A stretch of 5,112 nt of DNA from NCBI GenBank assembly GCA_037143735.1, contig JBAWYD010000147.1:1-5112 (forward strand), read 5' to 3'. Of the stretch, positions 1-4,760 are shown one piece after another. Origin of the DNA: JAPLJQ01 sp037143735 (GTDB lineage Bacteria > Desulfobacterota > Syntrophia > Syntrophales > UBA2185). The notes beneath the pieces are model-generated. The model was not told the DNA's origin. It saw nothing but the letters and a program-made list of their open reading frames with translations, and did no database searches. Position numbers and translations under genes: made by a program. The first letter of the stretch is position 1; each line of letters starts with the position of its first letter.

Positions 1-1
1 G

Positions 2-274
2 TTAGCCGGCCATGTCATCAAAATCGAAGCCGATGAGGCGAAGTGCCGACATTATTTTGACCGGAGCCCCATGATCATCACGGCCCTTGTGCCCGTCATC
101 GGATACGATCGTGCAACCGACATGGTCAGCGACTTTAACAAGGAAGGCAGAAAGAACATGAGAGTCTTTCTGGAAGAAAAACTGGGAAAAGAACTTATCG
201 ACAGAATCTTTTCCCCCTATCAACTGACTGCACTGGGATTCAGACACAATGGACACGACTCCGAAAGGAAATAG
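2..274 (+). CDS. aspA: Aspartate ammonia-lyase-like protein, C-terminal 90 residues (5' end outside the window)
   Basis: Only the last 90 residues are present; the reading frame is open from the window edge to a TAG at 272-274. The visible part resembles the C-terminal domain of the aspartase/fumarase superfamily: an H-V-I-K-I-E-A-D-E-A-K-C segment, then ITALVPVIGYDRAT, which matches the family's 'ITALNPxIGY(D/E)xA' stretch, then the helical tail ending in the 'LIDRIFSPYQLT' region. Family members are about 460-470 residues, so roughly four fifths lies upstream, including the active-site signature, which cannot be checked. Aspartase deaminates aspartate to fumarate and ammonia in the cytoplasm. 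An aspartase-type gene is a known neighbour of hydE/F/G in several anaerobes; a role in supplying nitrogen for H-cluster assembly is speculation. It overlaps hydF by 26 nt, so the two are probably co-transcribed and translationally coupled. Fumarase C or another superfamily member is the alternative; neighbourhood favours aspartase. Confidence 0.78.
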   Translation, partial: LAGHVIKIEADEAKCRHYFDRSPMIITALVPVIGYDRATDMVSDFNKEGRKNMRVFLEEKLGKELIDRIFSPYQLTALGFRHNGHDSERK

Positions 275-1523
275 ATTACATATCGCGCTGTTCGGCAGGA
301 CCAATGTGGGGAAGTCCAGCCTTCTCAATTTTATTGTGGGGCAGGACATCGCCATCACCTCCCCCATTGCAGGAACGACAACAGACGTTGTGGAAAAAGC
401 GGTAGAGCTGCTTCCTCTCGGCCCCGTCCTTTTTCTTGATACGGCGGGACTTGACGACACGTCCTCTCTTTCCGATTTACGTCTGAATAAAACAGAAAAG
501 ATTTACGACCGGGCGGACGTAATTATGCTGGTATCGGAGCCTGAGATCTGGACGGATTACGAAGAGACGGTTCTGGCCAGAGCGCGGGAAAAGGGCATTC
601 CCCTTCTCATTGTAATGAATAAAATTGATTTGCAGTACCCTTCTTCCGATTATATGGAGCGGCTCAAAAAGACATCGGATCAGGTAATCCCCCTATCCTG
701 TCTTGACTGGAAAAACCGCGATATGTACGTTGAAACCCTGAAGCGTCATCTCATCGAGGTCGCCCCGGACGATTTCGTTCAACCCCCTGCTCTCATAGGC
801 GACCTGCTGTCCGCCGGAGGGATTGCCGTCCTCGTTGTTCCCATAGATCTGCAGGCCCCGAAAGGGAGGTTGATTCTCCCCCAGGTTCAGACCATCCGGG
901 ATACCCTGGATAACGACGCGGCGGCTATCATCGTCAAGGAAAGAGAGCTGGCCCCTATGTTGTCATCCCTGAACAGGCCTCCCCATATCGTCATCTGCGA
1001 CTCCCAGGCGATATTAAAGGTGTCGGCTGATACTCCAACGGATGTCCCCTGTACGACCTTTTCCATTCTTTTTGCCCGACAGAAGGGAGACCTTGTGACG
1101 GCCGCGGAAGGCGTTACCAGGATCGAAACCCTGAAGCCGGGAGACAGGATACTGATAGCCGAAGCATGCTCCCATCACCCCCTCCAGGACGACATCGGGC
1201 GGGTCAAAATCCCTCGATGGCTGCGTCAGTACGTGGGGGGCGACGTCGAAACGACGGTGTCGGCGGGAAGAGATTACCCTGAAAACCTCAAAGACTATCG
1301 CCTTATTATTCATTGCGGCGCCTGTATGCTGACCAGAAGAGAAATGTTGAACCGGATTCAGCAGGCAAGGGAAGCGCTGGTACCGATTACGAATTATGGT
1401 CTTGCCATTTCATTCCTTCAGGGCGTCGTCAGAAGAACCCTCTCGCCCTTCCCCGCGGCCCTGATGGCTTTCGACCGTCAGATGACAACCTTTAAACAGC
1501 AATCCGCCGGATTGCGAAAATGA
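249..1523 (+). CDS. hydF: [FeFe]-hydrogenase H-cluster maturation GTPase HydF
   Basis: The protein has 424 residues, normal for HydF. HydF is the cytoplasmic scaffold that holds the diiron precursor and hands it to apo-hydrogenase. Three parts are visible. An Era/TrmE-like GTPase domain (about 1-165) has the P-loop GRTNVGKS at 16-23, threonines 43-45 in a GTTTD stretch, DTAGL at 64-68 and NKID at 125-128. A dimerisation region follows (about 170-270). The C-terminal iron-sulfur domain has C307-x-H309 and H355-C356-x2-C359, the CxH...HCxxC signature of HydF cluster ligands. The ending GLAISFLQGVVRR..SPFP is also family-typical. ATG 249 is the only sensible start: it lies 15 residues before the P-loop and no ATG, GTG or TTG follows in frame before that motif. 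The Shine-Dalgarno sequence is weak, and the start lies inside the aspA-like gene, so translation is probably coupled. There is no sign of damage. Confidence 0.97.
   Translation: MDTTPKGNRLHIALFGRTNVGKSSLLNFIVGQDIAITSPIAGTTTDVVEKAVELLPLGPVLFLDTAGLDDTSSLSDLRLNKTEKIYDRADVIMLVSEPEIWTDYEETVLARAREKGIPLLIVMNKIDLQYPSSDYMERLKKTSDQVIPLSCLDWKNRDMYVETLKRHLIEVAPDDFVQPPALIGDLLSAGGIAVLVVPIDLQAPKGRLILPQVQTIRDTLDNDAAAIIVKERELAPMLSSLNRPPHIVICDSQAILKVSADTPTDVPCTTFSILFARQKGDLVTAAEGVTRIETLKPGDRILIAEACSHHPLQDDIGRVKIPRWLRQYVGGDVETTVSAGRDYPENLKDYRLIIHCGACMLTRREMLNRIQQAREALVPITNYGLAISFLQGVVRRTLSPFPAALMAFDRQMTTFKQQSAGLRK
1499..1515 (+). other. Small perfect hairpin at the end of hydF
   Basis: GCAATCC and GGATTGC pair perfectly (7 bp) around a GCC loop, inside the last codons of hydF. 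No U-tract follows directly; the T8 run at 1541-1548 is about 25 nt away, too far for a standard intrinsic terminator. It may protect the 3' end of the aspA-hydF message, or it may be a chance product of the coding sequence. Confidence 0.3.
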
Positions 1524-1536
1524 AATCCCGTCAACC

Positions 1537-1596
1537 AAAATTTTTTTTGCAAGATCATCAAATATAGATTGACATACCATCGACTGATTGTGTAAT
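1537..1596 (+). promoter_or_regulatory. Sigma70-type promoter for the TM1266-like/hydG/hydE unit, with AT-rich upstream region
   Basis: A perfect -35 box TTGACA (1569-1574) is followed after 16 bp by TGTAAT (1591-1596), a five of six match to TATAAT. Transcription would start near 1602-1604. Upstream, an A4T8 run (1537-1548) and further A/T-rich sequence up to the -35 box lie where an UP element would contact the RNA polymerase alpha subunits. It sits between hydF and the next gene, so it can separate expression of hydG and hydE from aspA-hydF. The boxes are read directly from the sequence; activity is inferred. Confidence 0.6.
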
Positions 1597-1605
1597 GCGG
1601 CACAG
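1588..1605 (+). promoter_or_regulatory. Palindromic operator candidate overlapping the -10 box (Rex- or CRP/FNR-like)
   Basis: TTGTG, 8 bp, CACAG forms an interrupted palindrome with one mismatch at the outermost base. Length and spacing match the Rex operator (TTGTG-N8-CACAA, 18 bp) and also contain the TGTG-N8-CACA core of CRP-type sites. The inner flanking bases do not match either consensus (T rather than A after TTGTG, G rather than T before CACAG). It covers the -10 box and runs to about the expected start point, which would suit a repressor. Rex senses the NADH/NAD+ ratio and controls hydrogenase and fermentation genes in many anaerobes, so a Rex site is sensible here but unproven. Confidence 0.42.
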
Positions 1606-1739
1606 TTGTTATTTGACATCTCATTCCTGCGAGGAAGGAAGCGCTTCTGACCTTCAGGGGAATCACGGATCGTACAGTATATTTTAAAAAGGCCTGATTC
1701 TTCCGGATCAGGCCTTTTTTTATCTGAAAGGATACATAC
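1602..1739 (+). promoter_or_regulatory. Leader RNA with possible transcription attenuator or riboswitch
   Basis: The expected 5' leader of the TM1266-like gene contains mutually exclusive pairings. TTCCT-GCG-AGGAA (1624-1636) is a small hairpin. CTTCTGA (1644-1650) pairs with TCAGGGG (1654-1660) around CCT, using two G-U pairs. GGGGAATCA (1657-1665) can instead pair over 9 bp (two G-U) with TGATTCTTC (1695-1703), which is the 5' arm and loop of the intrinsic terminator. That gives a candidate anti-antiterminator, antiterminator and terminator in the standard order. I do not recognise a known riboswitch class in the sequence. The strand of T after the terminator ends just before the ribosome binding site, so the gene cannot be reached without read-through. 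Pairings were found by eye; no folding energy was calculated. Confidence 0.42.
1686..1721 (+). terminator. Strong intrinsic terminator just upstream of the TM1266-like gene
   Basis: GGCCTGATTC (1691-1700) pairs with GGATCAGGCC (1705-1714) over 10 bp, with one G-U pair and a TTCC tetraloop, followed by T7 (1715-1721). Five A residues before the stem can extend the pairing. This is a textbook Rho-independent terminator. It may end the aspA-hydF message, but its place about 163 nt after the hydF stop, about 85 nt after the predicted start point and 18 nt before the next start codon fits an attenuator better. Confidence 0.88.
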
Positions 1740-1991
1740 ATGACGGAAAAAAGAATCGGCGTGGTGAGCATCATCATTACCAGCAGGGAAAACCAGGCGG
1801 CCCGGGTCAATGACATTATCTGCGAATATGGGGATATGATCATCGGCCGGATGGGACTTCCCTACGCACCCCAAAATATCCATATCATTTCTTTGATCAT
1901 ACACGGATCCACCGATGAGATAGGCGCCATGACGGGCAAACTGGGTTTGTTGTCCGGCGTCCAGGTTAAATCAGTACTGACAAAAGCATGA
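1740..1991 (+). CDS. TM1266-family small protein, putative iron-only hydrogenase system regulator
   Basis: This 83-residue protein matches, from memory of the family, the TM1266/'hyd_TM1266' group of small ACT/NikR-C-like proteins found next to hydE/hydG in many [FeFe]-hydrogenase-containing anaerobes. Family hallmarks seen: KRIGVVSIII at 4-13, EYGDMIIGRMGLPY at 29-42, ISLIIHGSTDEIGAMTGKLG at 50-69, and the end GVQVKS-LTKA. The alternation of hydrophobic strands and helices fits a single beta-alpha-beta-beta-alpha-beta domain with no DNA-binding, membrane or metal-cysteine motif of its own (one Cys, C28). The start ATG 1740 has a good ribosome binding site, GAAAGGA (1726-1732), 7 nt upstream. 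It is the first gene after the attenuator-like terminator and is followed 10 nt later by hydG, so the three genes form one unit. Biochemical function is unknown; the 'regulator' name rests on fold and gene neighbourhood. Confidence 0.9.
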   Translation: MTEKRIGVVSIIITSRENQAARVNDIICEYGDMIIGRMGLPYAPQNIHIISLIIHGSTDEIGAMTGKLGLLSGVQVKSVLTKA

Positions 1992-1995
1992 GGAG
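1990..1995 (+). promoter_or_regulatory. Ribosome binding site of hydG
   Basis: GAGGAG lies 6 nt before ATG 2002 and overlaps the stop codon of the TM1266-like gene (TGA 1989-1991), which fixes the hydG start and suggests coupled translation. Confidence 0.8.
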
Positions 1996-2001
1996 AAAGC
2001 A

Positions 2002-3396
2002 ATGAACGATTTCATAGATGACGCAAAAATTGAGCGGATACTGGAAAATGCAAAAAATCCCGACCGCCTGCATGTTGAGGAAATTATCGACAAGGCGGGG
2101 GAGTTGAAGGGTCTTTCCCCTGAAGAGACAGCCGTTCTGCTCCAGACAGAAGACAGAGATCTGGTTGAAAAGATCTGGGAGACGGCGAAGGAAATCAAGG
2201 AAGCCATTTATGGAAACCGCCTGGTTCTCTTTGCCCCCCTTTATGTTGCCAATCACTGTTCCAACAACTGCCTCTACTGCGGATTCAGAAAAGACAACAA
2301 GGAACTCAAGCGTGTGGCGCTTACCATGGAACAGATTGCAAACGAAGTGAGAATCCTTGAACAGGAGGGACACAAGCGGCTCCTCATGCTCTGCGGTGAG
2401 CATCCGAGCCGATCCAGCCTCGATTATTTTATTGAGGCCATTGAAACGGCCTATGCAATAAAAACGGACAACGGGGGTGAAATCAGGCGCATCAATGCGG
2501 AAATAGCTCCCCTTTCCGTGGATGATTTTAAACGTCTGAAAGCGACTAAAATCGGCACTTATGTCCTCTTCCAGGAAACCTATCACCACGACACTTATAA
2601 AACAATGCACCCGAGCGGACCGAAATCGGATTATCTCTGGCGGCTCACCGCCATGGATCGGGCCCAGCAGGCCGGGATTAATGACGTCGGCATCGGCGCT
2701 CTCTTCGGACTTTATGATTACAAGTTTGAGGTACTCGGGATGCTTTTCCACGCACTCCACCTGGATTCTGAATTCGGAATCGGTCCACACACCATTTCCA
2801 TTCCGAGGCTGGAACCTGCCATGAATGCTCCTGCAGCCATCAAACCGCCAAGACCCGTTCTGGACTACGAATTCAAAAAACTTGTCGCCATTATTCGTCT
2901 CGCGGTGCCTTACACGGGCATGATTCTGTCTACCAGAGAAACAGCGGAGATACGTCAGGAGGTTTTTGACCTTGGCGTTTCACAGATCAGCGCCGGTTCG
3001 AGGACCAATCCCGGCGGCTATCAGGAAGGTGCTGACGAAGGCTTCCGGGCGGCCCAATTTAACCTGGGGGACACACGGACCCTTGACGAGGTGATCCATG
3101 ACATCACGCGGAAGGGACACATTCCCAGTTTCTGTACCGCCTGTTACCGGCTCGGTCGGACAGGGAAGGACTTCATGGACCTGGCAAAACCGGGACTTAT
3201 TCAAAAATACTGTCGCACAAACGCCATCATGACATTCAGGGAGTATCTTGAAGACTATGCCACCCCAGCTACAAGGGAAGCGGGAAACCTGTTGATCGAC
3301 AGACTCGTAGCGGAAACGGAAAAGGCGGGAACGAAAAAAACATTGAAGAACCGGCTGAAAAGGATAGAAAATGGTGAAAGAGACCTCTATATCTGA
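2002..3396 (+). CDS. hydG: [FeFe]-hydrogenase H-cluster maturase HydG (radical SAM tyrosine lyase)
   Basis: At 464 residues this is full length for HydG. HydG cleaves tyrosine with SAM to p-cresol and dehydroglycine, then makes CO and cyanide and assembles an Fe(CO)2(CN)-cysteine synthon. The radical-SAM cluster motif C86-SNN-C90-LY-C93 (CX3CX2C) is followed by GFRKDN. The C-terminal auxiliary cluster motif C378-TA-C381-x22-C404 (CX2CX22C) separates HydG from its relative ThiH, the thiamine tyrosine lyase. Histidines 250, 253 and 263 (in GPHTISIPRLEPA) lie in the region that supplies the ligand of the extra 'dangler' iron in characterised HydG; I cannot tell which one corresponds. The start at 2002 has a GAGGAG ribosome binding site 6 nt upstream. 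The 3' end overlaps hydE by 26 nt. All key residues are present and the frame is unbroken. Confidence 0.97.
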   Translation: MNDFIDDAKIERILENAKNPDRLHVEEIIDKAGELKGLSPEETAVLLQTEDRDLVEKIWETAKEIKEAIYGNRLVLFAPLYVANHCSNNCLYCGFRKDNKELKRVALTMEQIANEVRILEQEGHKRLLMLCGEHPSRSSLDYFIEAIETAYAIKTDNGGEIRRINAEIAPLSVDDFKRLKATKIGTYVLFQETYHHDTYKTMHPSGPKSDYLWRLTAMDRAQQAGINDVGIGALFGLYDYKFEVLGMLFHALHLDSEFGIGPHTISIPRLEPAMNAPAAIKPPRPVLDYEFKKLVAIIRLAVPYTGMILSTRETAEIRQEVFDLGVSQISAGSRTNPGGYQEGADEGFRAAQFNLGDTRTLDEVIHDITRKGHIPSFCTACYRLGRTGKDFMDLAKPGLIQKYCRTNAIMTFREYLEDYATPATREAGNLLIDRLVAETEKAGTKKTLKNRLKRIENGERDLYI

Positions 3397-4453
3397 TCCC
3401 GGGCGCATGAGATTTGATGACATCATTAATTCCGCCTCACAGGGTAAAGATCTGACAAAAGAAGAAATCGTCCAACTCCTTTTGATTTCCGGAAGGAATG
3501 ATCTTGACGCTCTTTTTTCCGCCGCTGATGATGTGCGTAAAATCGCGGTCGGAGACGAGATATACCTCAGGGGAATTATTGAATTCTCTAATTTCTGCAG
3601 CCGGAATTGCCTGTATTGCGGTCTCAGGCGTGATAACCATGCAATAACCCGTTACCGAATGCCGGAAGAGGATATTCTTTTATCAGCGCACCATATCAGG
3701 AAACTTAAGGTATCAACCGTTGTCCTCCAGTCAGGCGAAGATGAATTTCTCAATCGGGATAGTTTCTGTCGCCTGATTTCCAGGATTAAAGAAGAGACCG
3801 GTCTGATCATCACCCTGTCCGTTGGCGAGCGTTCTTTTGAGGATTACCGGGCCTTCAGGGAAGCCGGCGCTGACCGTTATCTCCTGAAACACGAGACATC
3901 TTCAGCGGCAATCCAGAAACGATTGCGACCCGGTGCACCCTTTGAAAACCGCTTGAAGTGTCTATACTGGCTCAGGAAACTGGGTTATGAAGTTGGAACG
4001 GGGATCATGGTCGGCCTGCCTCTGCAAAATGTGGATATGCTTGCTGACGATATTCTCTTCATGCAGAAAATGGATGCTGATATGTTGGGGATCGGGCCCT
4101 TTATCACCCATTCCCAAACCCCTCTGGCAAATTTCCCGAACGGCGACCCGGATATGGTTCTGAAAGTGATTGCCGTTGCCCGGCTTGTCACAAAAACAAC
4201 AAATATTCCGGCAACGACAGCCCTGGGATCATTGAGCAGAGATGCACGCCTGAAAGCCATTTCCTGCGGCGCCAATGTGATTATGCCCGATTTTACACCG
4301 CTTAAATACAAAAAATTATACGACATTTATCCCGGAAAATCAGACGATAACACAGATGTGGAAACGTTTATGATCAATTTGCATGCACAAATAACAAAAC
4401 TCGGACGCATCATCGGACAGGGCAGCGGTTACAGAAAACGAGAAATAATATGA
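3371..4453 (+). CDS. hydE: [FeFe]-hydrogenase H-cluster maturase HydE (radical SAM)
   Basis: HydE (360 residues, family about 350) is a radical SAM enzyme of the BioB-like TIM-barrel group that acts on the HydG product on the way to the diiron unit of the H-cluster. The cluster motif is C76-SRN-C80-LY-C83, followed by GLRRDN. The SAM-pocket stretch LQSGEDEF starts near residue 119. The GIMVGLP, ADMLGIGPFITH-QTPL and CGANVIMPDFTP segments are characteristic. The accessory C-terminal cluster cysteines known from Thermotoga maritima HydE are absent: the YPGK-containing segment after the CGAN motif has no cysteine. That cluster is not conserved and not needed for activity, so the enzyme should be functional. 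ATG 3371 has AAAAGGA (3358-3364) 6 nt upstream; the in-frame ATG at 3407 lacks a good site. It starts inside hydG, so translation is probably coupled. Confidence 0.96.
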   Translation: MVKETSISDPGRMRFDDIINSASQGKDLTKEEIVQLLLISGRNDLDALFSAADDVRKIAVGDEIYLRGIIEFSNFCSRNCLYCGLRRDNHAITRYRMPEEDILLSAHHIRKLKVSTVVLQSGEDEFLNRDSFCRLISRIKEETGLIITLSVGERSFEDYRAFREAGADRYLLKHETSSAAIQKRLRPGAPFENRLKCLYWLRKLGYEVGTGIMVGLPLQNVDMLADDILFMQKMDADMLGIGPFITHSQTPLANFPNGDPDMVLKVIAVARLVTKTTNIPATTALGSLSRDARLKAISCGANVIMPDFTPLKYKKLYDIYPGKSDDNTDVETFMINLHAQITKLGRIIGQGSGYRKREII

Positions 4454-4566
4454 AAATTTACTTGATTAAATCTCAATTATTTGATAGCACCGTCTCGATT
4501 ATCACATCCAGTGTAGTTAGTGAAACATTACGTATTTGGTTAGTAAGCCATTGCGTTTCAGACTGA
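4450..4566 (+). CDS. Possible 38-residue ORF overlapping the hydE stop (doubtful)
   Basis: An ATG at 4450 shares ATGA with the hydE stop codon, the usual layout for translational re-initiation, and runs 38 codons to TGA 4564-4566. The product would begin MKIYLIKSQLF and end HCVSD. It is hydrophobic in part but has no recognisable domain, no independent ribosome binding site and lies in AT-rich sequence where a 38-codon ORF can easily arise by chance. I do not recognise it. Confidence 0.13.
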   Translation: MKIYLIKSQLFDSTVSIITSSVVSETLRIWLVSHCVSD

Positions 4567-4713
4567 ATGGAATTCTATGACCTCGCCGAGATCTTTACAT
4601 ATTCACTCGCCTCCGACTGCGCCGGACATCACGAGAAGAGGCATTATTCTTTATTATTAAACGCCTTGTAATCATATTTTATAGCGGAGCACTTTTTATA
4701 TTAGAGTAACGGG

Positions 4714-4746
4714 ATATCTCGAAATATAACTATAATGTTGTAACAT
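4714..4746 (+). promoter_or_regulatory. Promoter-like region with two palindromes before the iron-sulfur subunit gene
   Basis: A perfect TATAAT (4731-4736) would place the start point near 4743, giving a leader of about 18 nt. No good -35 box lies at 16-18 bp, which suggests either a need for an activator or a false match. ATAT-C-TCGA-A-ATAT (4714-4727) is a 14-bp near-palindrome with one mismatched pair in the spacer/-35 area. ATGTT-GT-AACAT (4735-4746) has perfect 5-bp arms and overlaps the -10 box and start point. Both are operator-like in position, but I cannot name the regulator. Confidence 0.38.
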
Positions 4747-4748
4747 GG

Positions 4749-4754
4749 AAGGAG
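4749..4754 (+). promoter_or_regulatory. Ribosome binding site of the iron-sulfur subunit gene
   Basis: AAGGAG lies 6 nt before ATG 4761, a strong site at ideal spacing; it fixes the start codon. Confidence 0.85.
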
Positions 4755-4760
4755 TGTAAA

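Larger units (their letters stand above)
4454..4760 (+). other. 307-nt AT-rich intergenic region between hydE and the next gene
   Basis: Apart from the doubtful 38-codon ORF I see no gene, tRNA or insertion-element end here. There is no convincing intrinsic terminator for the hydE message: the best candidate, GCCTC (4609-4613) with GAGGC (4638-4642), has a long loop and is followed by ATTATTCTTT rather than a T-run. TGAAAC (4521-4526) and GTTTCA (4555-4560) form a loose inverted repeat enclosing a small TGGTT-AGTA-AGCCA hairpin. The last 50 nt hold promoter-like elements for the downstream gene. The region is clearly richer in A and T than the flanking genes, as expected for regulatory sequence. 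Confidence 0.6.

Noticed and set aside
1613..1641. A second TTGACA at 1613-1618.
   Set aside because: The sequence 16-18 bp downstream is AGGAAGGAA-like, with no resemblance to a -10 box.
1678..1683. TATATT as an alternative -10 box closer to the TM1266-like gene.
   Set aside because: No acceptable -35 box at 16-18 bp, and its start point would still be upstream of the terminator, so it would not avoid attenuation.
1595..1687. A 30-codon ORF (ATG 1595 to TAA 1685-1687) ending just before the terminator, rich in Ser with some His, Cys and Tyr, resembling a leader peptide for attenuation.
   Set aside because: No Shine-Dalgarno sequence precedes it, its ATG lies within the -10 box and upstream of the predicted start point, and there is no run of one regulatory amino acid. 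It could be translated only from read-through of hydF.
1014..1904. Minus-strand open frames of 99-164 codons opposite hydF and the gap.
   Set aside because: They lie antisense to well-supported genes, have no family resemblance and no ribosome binding sites; the same applies to other antisense frames over hydG and hydE.
4462..4484. Alternating TTGA/TCAA/TTGA blocks resembling an FNR box after hydE.
   Set aside because: Spacings (7 and 4 bp) and orientation do not fit TTGAT-N4-ATCAA, and there is no promoter nearby.
4609..4660. GCCTC...GAGGC inverted repeat followed by T-rich sequence as a hydE terminator.
   Set aside because: Only 5 bp with a 24-nt loop, and the tail is mixed A and T rather than a T-run.
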